From the NCBI RefSeq assembly GCF_014195505.1, contig NZ_JACIBV010000002.1:558001-622000 (forward strand): a stretch of DNA of 64,000 nucleotides. Reading direction: 5' to 3'. The position numbers and the translations under genes are program-made. The notes beneath the pieces were generated by a model, which saw only the letters and a list, made by a program, of their open reading frames with translations, was not told the origin of the DNA and did no database searches. Position 1 is the stretch's first letter. Every line of letters begins with the position of its first letter. The stretch is from Nonomuraea dietziae. Its GTDB lineage: Bacteria; Actinomycetota; Actinomycetes; Streptosporangiales; Streptosporangiaceae. Of the stretch, positions 41,560-50,379 are shown one piece after another.

Positions 41560-44187
41560 GTGCCGACACGCTGGCCCTTCGCCGGTCGCATCGAGGAGAC
41601 CGACCGGCTGCTGACGCTGATGAACGATCCCGCCGTCCGCGGGGTCGCGATCGTGGGCGCGGCGGGCGTGGGAAAGAGCAGGCTGGCGGTGGAGGTGGTG
41701 AGCTCCCTGCGCTCGCGCGGCCGCACGGCCGTCCACGCCATCGCCTCCATGGCCGCCCGCGAGCTGCCCTTCGGGACCCTGGCCCACCTGCTGCCCGCCG
41801 CGCTGCCCCAGGGCGCCAACCCGCTGAAGTGGATCTCCGAGACGCTCGTCGGGACCGAGCGGCGCCCGCTGATGCTGATCGACGACGCCCATCTGCTCGA
41901 TCCGGGGTCGGCGGCGGTGCTGCAGCACATGGCGCAGGACGACGCCGCCCAGCTGCTCCTCACCCTGCGCAGCGGCGAGCCGGTGCCCGACGCGGTGGTC
42001 TCTCTGTGGAAGGACCTCGGGCTGGCCAGGATGGAGCTGACCCCGCTGAGCCTGCGCGACGTGGGGCGCATCCTGGCCGCCGTGCTCGGCGATCCGGTGG
42101 AGTCGGCCAGCGTGGCCAGGCTGCACAGGCTCGCCCAGGGCAACGCGCTCTTCCTTCGCGAGCTGGTGGCCGGCGCGCTCGACGCGGGTGCGCTGGTGCG
42201 GGTGCAGGGGCTGTGGCGCCTGGAGTCCGCGCCGCCCGTCGCTCCCGCGCTGGCCGACCTGGTCGCCGCCCGCATCGGCCGCCTTGAGCTCCTGGAGGAG
42301 GAGGCGCTGGAGTACATCGCGCTGGGCGAGCCGCTCGGCGCGCAGCTGCTGGCCGGCCTGGTTCCCGCCGCCACCGTCGAGTCGCTGGAGGCCAAGGACC
42401 TCATCAGGGTCCTGGTGGACGGCAGGCGCACGCTGGTGCGCCTGGCACACCCCCTGTACGGCGAGGCGATCAGGGCCGGCAGTCCCCTGCTGCGCACCAG
42501 GCGCCGCTACCGCCAGCTGGCCGAGGCGCTCGAAGCGGCAGGGGCACGGCGGCGCGACGACGTGGTGAGGCTGGCGGTGTGGCGTCTGGAGAGCGGCGCC
42601 GTCAAGGACCCCGCCCCGCTGCTGTCGGGCTGCGCGATCGCGTGGGCGGCGCACGACGCCACCCTGGCCACGCGCCTGGGCTGGGCGGCGCTGAAGGCGG
42701 GCGGCGGGGCGAGGGCGGCCATCCTGCTGTCGGACGTGCTGTCGTTCTCGGAGGCGTTCACCGACTCCGAGGCCGCGCTGACCTCGGTGTGGAACGAGCC
42801 ATGCGGGCCCGACCTGCGGGCGCAGCTGGCCATGCAACGCGCGTGGAACCTCAACTTCGGGCTGCGCCGTCCTGCCGAGGCCGACGCCGTGCTCGACGCC
42901 GCCGAGGCGATGCTCGACGATCCGTCGCTGCGCCAGCTCGTGGAGGCCATGCGGCTGAACCTGCGCGTCCTGCGCGGCGAGGTGCACGAGTGCGCGCGCA
43001 TCGCCTACGAGATGCTGGAGGGCGAGCACCTGTCGGTGGTCGGCGAGGCGATGGCCCTGGGCATCACCGCCTACGGGCTTCCGTACACGGGCAGGTGCGA
43101 CGAGGCCAGGCGGATGTTCCTCAGGGCCAGGGCGGTCGAGGCCTCCTGGCACGACGCGGCGCCCTCGGAGGTGCTCAAGCTTATCGCCGGCAACTACCTG
43201 TCCGAGCTGCTGTCGGGCGACCTCGACGCGGCCGGGCGGGCGGTCCTGCAAGGGCAGGAGGTGCTGGGCGACGACAGCGCGCTGCGGCTGTTCAGGCGCA
43301 TCTTCCTGCAGTGGCACGGCGAGATCGCCAGGATGCGGGGCAGGCTGGCTGAGGCGGCGCGCGTCACCAAGGAGGCCACCACGCTGGCCGGCGCCGGGCA
43401 CTTCACCGCGCTCGCGGTGGCCGAGCTGGCCCACTGCACGGCGCTGCTCGGTGACCAGGCCGGCGCCCGCGCGCTGCTGGCGGAGGCGGAGCGGGACCGC
43501 ACCGAGGTGCTCTACCTGCTGCAGACCTCCATCGACTCGGCGCAGCGCTGGGTGACGGCGATGGGCGGACGGCTGCCGCGCGCCGTGCAGCTGGCGCTGG
43601 AGCACGCCGCCCGCGCCCGCTCTCATGACCTGCTGGGCATCGAGCTGGTCGCCCTGCACGACGCGGTGCGCTTCGGCGCGGCCCGGAGGGTGGTGTCCAG
43701 GCTGGTGGAGGTCGCCAGCCGCCACGACGGCGTGCTCGCCACCGTCTACGCCGCGCACGCCATGGCCGCCGCCTCGGGCGACGGCGAGGAACTCGACCGG
43801 GTGGCGGGCTCCTACCGGCAGCTGGGGATGATCCTGCACGCCGCCGAGGCCTACGCGCAGGCCTCGGCCGCCCACCGCGCCAGGGGCCGCCCCCAGCAGG
43901 GCAGGACCTCCGCCGCCAGGGCGTCGGCGTGCGCCGCCGCCTGTGGCGACCCGCGCACCCCCGCCTTGGCGCGCCTGCAGGGGCCCGCGCTGACCCCGCG
44001 TGAGAGGGAGATCGCCAGGCTCGCGGCGGCCGGCCTGGCCAGCAAGGAGATCGCGGCCCGGCTGGTGCTGTCGATCAGGACCGTCGACAACCACCTGCAG
44101 TCGGTCTACGGCAAGCTCGGCGTCAACGGCAGAACGGAGCTGACCGAGCTGCTCGACACCGATTCGCCGCCAGAGGAGGAGGATTGA
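41560..44187 (+). CDS. LAL-type LuxR family regulator 1 (AAA ATPase plus HTH)
   Basis: An 875-residue regulator. The N-terminal STAND-type ATPase has Walker A GAAGVGKS (33-40) and Walker B LMLIDDAH; a long helical TPR-like middle follows; the C-terminal LuxR helix-turn-helix reads LTPREREIARLAAAGLASKE and TVDNHLQSVYGKLGVNGRTE. LAL proteins switch on secondary metabolism or sugar use after ligand and ATP binding. It is a paralogue of the regulator at 47513. Leaderless GTG start. The GNAT gene follows within 12 bases. Confidence 0.92.
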   Translation: MPTRWPFAGRIEETDRLLTLMNDPAVRGVAIVGAAGVGKSRLAVEVVSSLRSRGRTAVHAIASMAARELPFGTLAHLLPAALPQGANPLKWISETLVGTERRPLMLIDDAHLLDPGSAAVLQHMAQDDAAQLLLTLRSGEPVPDAVVSLWKDLGLARMELTPLSLRDVGRILAAVLGDPVESASVARLHRLAQGNALFLRELVAGALDAGALVRVQGLWRLESAPPVAPALADLVAARIGRLELLEEEALEYIALGEPLGAQLLAGLVPAATVESLEAKDLIRVLVDGRRTLVRLAHPLYGEAIRAGSPLLRTRRRYRQLAEALEAAGARRRDDVVRLAVWRLESGAVKDPAPLLSGCAIAWAAHDATLATRLGWAALKAGGGARAAILLSDVLSFSEAFTDSEAALTSVWNEPCGPDLRAQLAMQRAWNLNFGLRRPAEADAVLDAAEAMLDDPSLRQLVEAMRLNLRVLRGEVHECARIAYEMLEGEHLSVVGEAMALGITAYGLPYTGRCDEARRMFLRARAVEASWHDAAPSEVLKLIAGNYLSELLSGDLDAAGRAVLQGQEVLGDDSALRLFRRIFLQWHGEIARMRGRLAEAARVTKEATTLAGAGHFTALAVAELAHCTALLGDQAGARALLAEAERDRTEVLYLLQTSIDSAQRWVTAMGGRLPRAVQLALEHAARARSHDLLGIELVALHDAVRFGAARRVVSRLVEVASRHDGVLATVYAAHAMAAASGDGEELDRVAGSYRQLGMILHAAEAYAQASAAHRARGRPQQGRTSAARASACAAACGDPRTPALARLQGPALTPREREIARLAAAGLASKEIAARLVLSIRTVDNHLQSVYGKLGVNGRTELTELLDTDSPPEEED

Positions 44188-44199
44188 TAGCAATGGACC

Positions 44200-45303
44200 A
44201 TGTTGCCGCGTGAAGTGATCTCCGTCGGTTCGCTGATCCTGCGCCCCCCGTCGCGTGACGACCTCGGCGCGATCGTGCGGGCCTCCTCCGACGCCGAGAC
44301 CGCCAGGTTCCTCTACCTGCTGCCCGTGCCGTACACGAGCAAGGACGCCGAAAGCTATCTGGAGTTGGCCGAGCGGCGCTGGGCCGAGGGTGGCGCGGAG
44401 TTCAGCGTCGTCGACGCGGCCACCGGCCGCTACCTCGGCGCTGTGGGCCTGCGCGCCACCGGCGGGCACGGCGCGCACGAGATCGGCTACCGGGTGGCCG
44501 AGTGGGCCAGGGGCAGGGGCGTGGCCACCGCGGCCGCCAGGGCGGTGAGCGAGTGGGCCTTCGACAAGGGCGTTCGCCGCATCGAGCTGCGCGCCGAGGT
44601 GGAGAACCTGGCCAGCCTGCGCGTCGCCTACGCCGCCGGGTACCTCCAGGAGGGCATCGAAAGGGAGCGGCGGCGCACCAGGGACGGCAGGCCCGCCGAC
44701 TTCGTGGCCTTCGCGAGGCTGGCCGCCGACCCTGGTGAGGCGGTGCCGCGCTACCTGCCCCTCCTCGACGCCGAAGGGCTGTCGGACGGCGTGGTGCGGC
44801 TGGCGCCTGTGACGCTCGCCGACGCCCCCGACTTCCACCGCCTGCTGAGTGCGCCGAGCATCACGCGGTGGATGATGGCCCCGCCCTCCACGATCGAGAG
44901 CACAGAGCGCCGCTGCCGCTACACCGGCTACTGGTGGCTGTCGGGCCAGCGGGTGGAGCTCGCCGTACGCGACGCGGCCACCGACGCCTTCGCCGGCCAC
45001 ATCCAGCTCGCGCAGATCGCGCCGCTGATCGACCAGGCCATGCTCGGTTACTCGCTGCTGCCCGCCTTCCGCGGCAAGGGGTACATGTCGCGGGCGGTGC
45101 GGCTGCTGGTCGACTGGGCGTTCGCGAACACCGCGCTGCACAGGATCGTGGCCGGCACCGACGTGACCAACGAGGCCTCCCAGATGGTGCTGGAGCGGGC
45201 GGGTTTCAGCAGGGAGGCAGTGCACCGGGAGCTGTTCCCGCGCCCTGACGGCACGCGGGGGGACGATGTCGAGTGGCTGCTCCTTCGTCCCCATGAAGGC
45301 TGA
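44200..45303 (+). CDS. Tandem GNAT acetyltransferase
   Basis: A 367-residue protein with two RimJ/RimL-type GNAT domains: residues 5-180 (ILRPPSRDDLGAIVRASSDA; acetyl-CoA motif EWARGRGVATAAARAVSEWA) and 190-365 (VRLAPVTLADAPDFHRLLSA; acetyl-CoA motif FRGKGYMSRAVRLLVDWAF). Both acetyl-CoA loops look intact. Double GNAT proteins can modify antibiotics, ribosomal proteins or mycothiol precursors; this one is not close enough to MshD for me to call it. It is probably cotranscribed with the LAL gene upstream. ATG at 44200; a GTG five codons later is possible. Confidence 0.88.
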   Translation: MLPREVISVGSLILRPPSRDDLGAIVRASSDAETARFLYLLPVPYTSKDAESYLELAERRWAEGGAEFSVVDAATGRYLGAVGLRATGGHGAHEIGYRVAEWARGRGVATAAARAVSEWAFDKGVRRIELRAEVENLASLRVAYAAGYLQEGIERERRRTRDGRPADFVAFARLAADPGEAVPRYLPLLDAEGLSDGVVRLAPVTLADAPDFHRLLSAPSITRWMMAPPSTIESTERRCRYTGYWWLSGQRVELAVRDAATDAFAGHIQLAQIAPLIDQAMLGYSLLPAFRGKGYMSRAVRLLVDWAFANTALHRIVAGTDVTNEASQMVLERAGFSREAVHRELFPRPDGTRGDDVEWLLLRPHEG

Positions 45304-45317
45304 GAAATCCGGATTTC
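45304..45317. promoter_or_regulatory. Perfect 14-bp palindrome
   Basis: GAAATCCGGATTTC starts at the base after the GNAT stop and about 100 bases before the GAF-like gene. It may be an operator for that gene. Confidence 0.4.
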
Positions 45318-45419
45318 CGGTTGAGGGGTGGTCAAGGGCGGGATTGAGAGTGATACTCCGAGTCGCCGCCCGTTGACACTCCGCCGATCGCCGGCGAACC
45401 TTCCAGCAGGGGATGATGA

Positions 45420-45902
45420 ATGACCAGCGACTGCGTCAAGGAGCTCATCGAGTCGTTCTCCCACATGGCGCCCGACGAGTTGCTGGATTTGGTCGTCAGG
45501 TGCGCGGCCGCGGTGGGCGGCACGCCGTACGCGGGGTTCGTGGAGGTCGACCCCCTGCAGGTACGCGCCCGCCTCTCGCACGTGCTGATCCCGCAGGACG
45601 ACCGGCTGGACGTGCGGGCGTGGCTGAAGGAGTCGGACGTGCTCAAGGAGCTGGCGGTCAGCTCAGGCCCCGTCCTGGTGGCGCGGGACCCGTCCATGGG
45701 CGCGCCCGGCTTCCTTTCGGTCCCCGTGCCGCTGGCCACGCGGGACCTGGCCCACCTGTGGGTGGCGGGAGGGCGCTTCACCGACAGGGAGGAGCACCTG
45801 CTCGGCAGGCTCGCCCTCGCCTGCGGGCGGGCGCTCGAGGCCTCCAGGGGGCTCGAGGCGGCCGCCCGCATGCTGCGCTCCGTCCACGCGTTCACCGTCT
45901 GA
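45420..45902 (+). CDS. GAF-like domain protein
   Basis: A 160-residue protein that looks like a lone GAF-type sensor: a helix (CVKELIESFSHMAPDELLDL), a beta sheet (GTPYAGFVEVDPLQVRARLS; PGFLSVPVPLATRDLAHLWV) and a closing helix (REEHLLGRLALACGRALEAS). No output domain is attached. GAF domains bind small ligands or other proteins. The ATG follows AGGGG by 7 bases. It converges with the EACC1-like gene. Confidence 0.7.
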   Translation: MTSDCVKELIESFSHMAPDELLDLVVRCAAAVGGTPYAGFVEVDPLQVRARLSHVLIPQDDRLDVRAWLKESDVLKELAVSSGPVLVARDPSMGAPGFLSVPVPLATRDLAHLWVAGGRFTDREEHLLGRLALACGRALEASRGLEAAARMLRSVHAFTV

Positions 45903-45945
45903 GCGCGCCGCGGCCCGCGGCGGCGCGACCTCACGGCCCAGGGGC

Positions 45946-45980
45946 CGGGCCGGGCCGGATCGGGTCGGGTCGGGTCGTCA
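45946..45980 (+). repeat. 5-bp tandem array ending in a stop codon
   Basis: Seven contiguous 5-bp units: CGGGC twice, CGGAT, CGGGT three times, then CGTCA. The last unit contains, on the minus strand, the TGA stop of the EACC1-like gene. Confidence 0.85.
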
Positions 45981-46337
45981 GTCGGCCGCGGCGTTCAGCG
46001 CGTCGCGCAGGATGGCGGAGACCTGGGCGACGAGGGCGTCGACGTCCAGCCTGGCGCGCAGGTCGAGGTCGGCGGTGACCTCCGAACCGATCCGCAGCTT
46101 GAGCGCCACGTCGCTGCCCCTGGACCGCAGCCAGAACTCCACGGTTCTGGTCAGGGCTGCGGCCTGGGCCGCCGTCTCGACCTCGATCCGCAGCGCGGGC
46201 GGCTCGCCTCCCATCCGCCCCTGCCCGGGAGCGCGATGCTCCAGCCGCATCCTGCCCCGCAGCGCGTCGGCGTCGCGCAGCCACTCCTCCAGCGAGGCGA
46301 CCTCGTCGAAGGACCCCTCGAAGACGACCTCGGTCAT
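45978..46337 (-). CDS. EACC1-like effector-associated constant component
   Basis: A 119-residue protein whose pattern matches EACC1, a small adaptor of actinobacterial conflict systems: a first strand, then SLEEWLRDADALRGRMRLE, an Ala-rich helix (AAQAAALTRTVEFWLRSRGS) and a strand DVALKLRIGS. In published analyses EACC1 genes sit beside one effector gene each and link it to a signalling core. Here the only cotranscribed gene is the DUF4145-YbaK protein, whose stop is 4 bases upstream. The start has GAGG 5 bases before it. The C-terminal LDLRARLDVDALVAQVSAIL helix is amphipathic. Confidence 0.75.
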   Translation of the reverse strand: MTEVVFEGSFDEVASLEEWLRDADALRGRMRLEHRAPGQGRMGGEPPALRIEVETAAQAAALTRTVEFWLRSRGSDVALKLRIGSEVTADLDLRARLDVDALVAQVSAILRDALNAAAD

Positions 46338-46341
46338 GTCC

Positions 46342-47490
46342 TCACCTCACGATCGGGGCGGTCCTGGCCCTGGTCAGGCGGATCAGGTCGGCAGGGTCGA
46401 GTTCGAGTTCGAGCCCGTGGCGGCCGCTGGAGACGAAGACGCTCGACGCGGCGGCCGAGCTCTCCTCCAGCACCGACGGCAGGTACGGCAGCGCCAGCGG
46501 GCTGACGACGTCGGCGGCGAACGTCTCGCCGATGCGCACGACGTCGGCCAGGGCAGCGACCCTGGCGCGGGTGGCGCCGAAGGCGCGGGCCAGGGCGCGC
46601 TCGTCGATCACGCCCTCGACGGGCGCGATGGCCACGACGGCGTGTTCGCCGAGATAGAGGATGACGGCCTTGAGCAGGCGCATGGGTGAGATCCCGAGTT
46701 CGTCGGCGACCGCCGCCCTTGATTTCGTCCTGGCCGGATCGTGGGGATAAGGATGGACCCTGAACGCCACCTGAGATTTACGGAGAATCCGGATAGCCGG
46801 GGTCTCTTGCACGACATTACGGATATTTGATGATTTGTCGGTGCCGCGCCGTACGCGAAAGCGGTGGTATTTCCCGGAGATAACGTAAACGTAGTCGACG
46901 AACGCCTCCGCCAGCTCCACCGCGTCCTCCGCCTCGGACTTGCCCAGGGGACGCGGGCCGAGGTGGGCCGCCTCGTTGCCGAGCTCGCGCAGCTCCTCGG
47001 CCCAGCTCAGCAGCCAGCCCTCGATCAGCCCGCCGCGCCGTAGCTCGCGCAGGGCGTGGAAGAGCGTGCGCCCCGTGACCCCGTGGTCGGCGCAGACCGC
47101 CTCCAGCAGCCGCCGGACGTGCAGGACGGCAGAGGCGGGCGAGCCCGAGCGCACCCCCGCGCGGGCCGCCGTGAGCTCCCTGCGCACCACGGGCGGCACC
47201 TCGGCGGCGATGGGCCTGCCGTCCTGCGGCCACAGCACGGTGGCGGGTCTGGCCGGCAGGTCGTCGGGGTCGCGATCGTCGAATTCCTGCGCCGATTCCA
47301 GCAGCAGCGCCTGCCCGCAGCTCTGGCACAGCGCCAGCCAATAGGGACGCAATCGCTCGGGCAGAAAAACCCTGTGTAATCCGTCAGGTTCGCGTGCGAC
47401 AGTAGGGCGGACACAACTCGGACAATCAACATCGAATTTCGCACCCCATCGCGCCACAAAAGGACGATAAGGGATGATGAAATTGGCCAC
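46342..47490 (-). CDS. Zinc ribbon-DUF4145-YbaK fusion protein
   Basis: A protein of about 382 residues. Residues 20-60 form a zinc ribbon (CPSC at 23-26, CQSC at 55-58). Residues 100-205 match DUF4145 (SGSPASAVLHVRRLLEAVCA, LLSWAEELRELGNEAAHLGP). Residues 235-382 are a YbaK/ProX aminoacyl-tRNA deacylase domain (FRVHPYPHDPARTKSRAAVA; ISPMRLLKAVILYL with the conserved lysine; SSGRHGLELELDPADLIRLT). YbaK removes Cys from tRNA-Pro. DUF4145 occurs in defence-related proteins. The start is uncertain: GTG at 47490 or ATG at 47514, the latter overlapping the divergent LAL start. Confidence 0.85.
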   Translation of the reverse strand: MANFIIPYRPFVARWGAKFDVDCPSCVRPTVAREPDGLHRVFLPERLRPYWLALCQSCGQALLLESAQEFDDRDPDDLPARPATVLWPQDGRPIAAEVPPVVRRELTAARAGVRSGSPASAVLHVRRLLEAVCADHGVTGRTLFHALRELRRGGLIEGWLLSWAEELRELGNEAAHLGPRPLGKSEAEDAVELAEAFVDYVYVISGKYHRFRVRRGTDKSSNIRNVVQETPAIRILRKSQVAFRVHPYPHDPARTKSRAAVADELGISPMRLLKAVILYLGEHAVVAIAPVEGVIDERALARAFGATRARVAALADVVRIGETFAADVVSPLALPYLPSVLEESSAAASSVFVSSGRHGLELELDPADLIRLTRARTAPIVR

Positions 47491-47512
47491 AAGGGCGTAA
47501 TGGGAGGGGCCC

Positions 47513-50116
47513 ATGAAACGCTGGCCGTTCGCGGGCCGCAGGCAGGAGCTCGAGGACCTGGTGCGTCTGGCCAGGGATCCGACGGCCCAGGGCGTCGTCA
47601 TCGCGGGCCCCGCAGGGGTGGGCAAGTCGCGCCTGGCAGGCGAGGTGCTCACGCACTTCCACGCCGCCAAGGTGACGCTCGTGCCGGTCAGGGCGACCAA
47701 GGCCGCCAGCTCCATCCCCAACGGCGCGCTCGCCGACCTCATCCCCCGACAGCACCCTCCACACCTGGTCAACACCTTACGGTGGGCCGCCGACGAGCTG
47801 CTCGCCCACGCGAGGGGACGCGTGCTCGTGCTGGCCGTGGACGACGCGCATCTGCTCGACAGCCACTCCGCCGAGGTGATCGCCTCACTGGTCAGGGCCG
47901 GGCAGGCGCGGCTGGTCGCCACCCTGCGCACCGGCGAGCCGACTCCCGACGCGGTGACGCTTCTGTGGCGCGAAGGCCATGTGCGCAGGTACGACACCGA
48001 CCCGCTCAGCGACCTCGACGTCGCCGCCGTGCTCACCGCCGCCCTGGGCGCCCAGCCCGACGACGCCACGGTGCGCAGGCTCGGCGAGGTGACGGAGGGG
48101 AACGCGCTGTTCCTGTACGAGGTGGTGCAGGCGGCCATGGCCTCGGGCGCGCTGTCGCCCATTCACGGCATGTGGAAGCTGACGGGCGACCCGCCGCTGG
48201 CGCCGCGCCTGGTCGACCTGATCCACGAGCGGATCGGCGCGCTGTCGCCCGAGCTGAAGGAGGTGCTGGAGTACACCGCGCTGGCCGAGCCGATCGGCGC
48301 CCGCACGCTCAGCTCCCTCACCTCCGAACGGGCCCTGCTGGAGGCGGAGGAGCGCGGCCTGGTCAGGGTCCGCGTCGACAGGCGGCGTGAGATCGCCCGC
48401 CTCGGCCACCCCCTCTACGGCGAGGTGGCCCGTGAGCGCCTGCCCGAGCTGCGCCGCCGCCGCAGGCACGCCGACCTGGTCGCCGCGCTGGAGTCCACGG
48501 GCCTGCACCGCAGGGAGGACCCGCTCAGGGTGACGGTGTGGCGCCTGGCGGGAGGACTCGGCGCCGCGCCCCGCCCGCTGCTGGAGGCCTCCCGTCTGGC
48601 CTGGTCGGCCCACGACTACCCGCTGGCCATCCGCCTCGGCGAGGCCGCCCTCGAGGGCGGCGGCGTGTCGGCCTCGCTGCAGCTGGCCACGCTGCTCGAC
48701 TACGCCCAGCAGCCCGACAGGGCGAGGGCCGTGCTGGAGGCCACCCCCGAGCCCGAGGACGAGCCGACGAGGGCGCGGCTGGTCCTCGCCCAGGCCAGCA
48801 ACCTGGCCTGGGGCATGGACCGTCTCGGCGACGCGCTCGACCTGCTGTCGAGCGCCGAGAAGGAGCTCAAGGCCGCGCCGCCGCGCCGCCAGGTCACCGT
48901 CCAGCGGCTGGGGCTGACCGCCTCGGCCGCCAGGCCCTCCGAGGCGCTCCGCCTCAGCGCCGACCTGCTCGCCCACGACCTCGGCCCTGCCCAGCGCGCC
49001 CAGGTGCTCAGCTCCCGCGCGCTGTCGCTCTGCTACGCCGGACGCACCGGCGAGGCGGTCACGCTGGTCCACGAGGCGCTGCGGGACGCCGCGGCCTGGC
49101 GCGACGAGCTGCCCGCCCTGATCTCGCCGCTGCACTCCACGTGGGCGATGTGCGGGTACTTCTCCGGCGACCTGGCCGTCATGGACCAGGCCATCGCCTC
49201 CATGCGCGCCGCGCTGGCGGGCCAGCGCGGCTGGTCGCGCGGCGAGGGCAGCCTCGCCCTCGCCCGCGGCAACGCCGCCACCCTGCGCGGGCAGCTGGGC
49301 GCGGCGCTGCTGGTCCTGCACGCTCCCGCCAACCACGAGACGGCGCTGACCGTGGGCGGCTGCATGGCCGCCTACGCCGCCACCCAGGCGCTGCGCGGCG
49401 AGGCGTCCGCCGCCCGCGACACCCTCCGGGCGGCGCTGGCCCGCAACCGCGCCACCTGGACCGCCTTCATGCGCTGGGTCGCCCTCACCCGCGTGTGGGT
49501 CGCCGCCGCGGAGGGCGAGACCGACAGGGCCGTCGAGCTGGCGCTCGCGGCCGCCGCCGACTGCCGTGAGAGCGGACTGGCCGCCTTCGAGGCCGTCGCC
49601 CTCCACGACGTGGTACGGCTCGGCGCCCCCGCCGCCGCGCTCGCCAGGCTGACGGAGCTGGCCTCCTCGCACGAGGGTCCGCGCGTACGGCTGGCGGCAC
49701 GGCACGCGGCGGCTCTGGCGGGCGGCGACCCCGAGGGGTTGTTGGGCGTGGCGGAGGGCTTCGACGCCCTGGGGATGCGCCTGCACGCCGCCGAGGCCGC
49801 CGCCCATGCCGCCGCGGTACTGCGTCGCACCAGGGGCGAGAAGGCGGCCAGGGCGGCGACGACGGAGGCGTGGTCGCTGGCTGGAGCGTGCCAAGGGCCG
49901 GACACTCCGGCGCTGCGCGGCCTGGCGGCGCCCGACCTGACCGACAGGGAGTTGCAGGTGGCGCAGCTGACGGCGGCGGGGCACTCGCACAGGGAGATCG
50001 CCCAGCGCCTGGGCATCGCGATGCGGACGGCGATGAACCATCGCAACCAGGCCTACTGGAAGCTGGGGGTGAACAGCCCCGCCGAGCTGGCCAAGGCCCT
50101 GAACCGCTTCCACTGA
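47513..50116 (+). CDS. LAL-type LuxR family regulator 2 (AAA ATPase plus HTH)
   Basis: An 867-residue paralogue of the regulator at 41560, alike from the opening WPFAGR to the HTH. Walker A is GPAGVGKS (32-39) and Walker B is VLVLAVDDAHLLD; the C-terminal HTH is LTDRELQVAQLTAAGHSHRE with AMRTAMNHRNQAYWKLGVNS, where the recognition helix has Met-Arg-Thr-Ala-Met in place of the commoner IRTVDNH. It starts at an ATG with GGGAGGGG upstream, overlapping or abutting the start of the divergent DUF4145-YbaK gene, which it may regulate. Confidence 0.92.
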   Translation: MKRWPFAGRRQELEDLVRLARDPTAQGVVIAGPAGVGKSRLAGEVLTHFHAAKVTLVPVRATKAASSIPNGALADLIPRQHPPHLVNTLRWAADELLAHARGRVLVLAVDDAHLLDSHSAEVIASLVRAGQARLVATLRTGEPTPDAVTLLWREGHVRRYDTDPLSDLDVAAVLTAALGAQPDDATVRRLGEVTEGNALFLYEVVQAAMASGALSPIHGMWKLTGDPPLAPRLVDLIHERIGALSPELKEVLEYTALAEPIGARTLSSLTSERALLEAEERGLVRVRVDRRREIARLGHPLYGEVARERLPELRRRRRHADLVAALESTGLHRREDPLRVTVWRLAGGLGAAPRPLLEASRLAWSAHDYPLAIRLGEAALEGGGVSASLQLATLLDYAQQPDRARAVLEATPEPEDEPTRARLVLAQASNLAWGMDRLGDALDLLSSAEKELKAAPPRRQVTVQRLGLTASAARPSEALRLSADLLAHDLGPAQRAQVLSSRALSLCYAGRTGEAVTLVHEALRDAAAWRDELPALISPLHSTWAMCGYFSGDLAVMDQAIASMRAALAGQRGWSRGEGSLALARGNAATLRGQLGAALLVLHAPANHETALTVGGCMAAYAATQALRGEASAARDTLRAALARNRATWTAFMRWVALTRVWVAAAEGETDRAVELALAAAADCRESGLAAFEAVALHDVVRLGAPAAALARLTELASSHEGPRVRLAARHAAALAGGDPEGLLGVAEGFDALGMRLHAAEAAAHAAAVLRRTRGEKAARAATTEAWSLAGACQGPDTPALRGLAAPDLTDRELQVAQLTAAGHSHREIAQRLGIAMRTAMNHRNQAYWKLGVNSPAELAKALNRFH

Positions 50117-50251
50117 CCGCCCCGTCACCGCCCGCCGGACCAGGCCCGCGGAAACCATGCGCGGCCACACGAAGGACCCGGAGCGTCAAGGATGCGGACG
50201 CGCCGACGAAGGCGGGCGAACCGACGAGGAAGGCGCGGAGCGGCGGGGAAG

Positions 50252-50283
50252 CCGGGCGCGCGCCTGCGGGCGGCGCGCGCCGG
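50252..50283. terminator. Hairpin after LAL regulator 2
   Basis: CCGGGCGCGCGCC pairs with GGCGCGCGCCGG (one bulge) around a 7-base loop between two convergent genes. The rest of 50117-50251 shows nothing else. Confidence 0.6.
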
Positions 50284-50295
50284 GGTCAGCGGGCG

Positions 50296-50379
50296 GCTGT
50301 CAGTTCCAAGCCGTCAGTCCCAAGCCGTCAGTCGCATGCCGTCAGTCGCAGGCCGTCAGTCGCGGGCCGTCAGTTGCGG
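50296..50379 (+). repeat. 14-bp tandem array carrying the FHA gene stop codon
   Basis: Six contiguous 14-bp units, consensus GCCGTCAGTCGCRR. The last unit (50366-50379) contains on the minus strand the final AAC codon and TGA stop of the FHA gene; the other five lie just downstream, each repeating the TGA. Confidence 0.95.

Noticed and set aside
41386..45294. 1302-codon minus-strand open frame
   Set aside because: Antisense to the LAL regulator and the GNAT gene; composition is His/Gln/Arg-rich, typical of a shadow frame.
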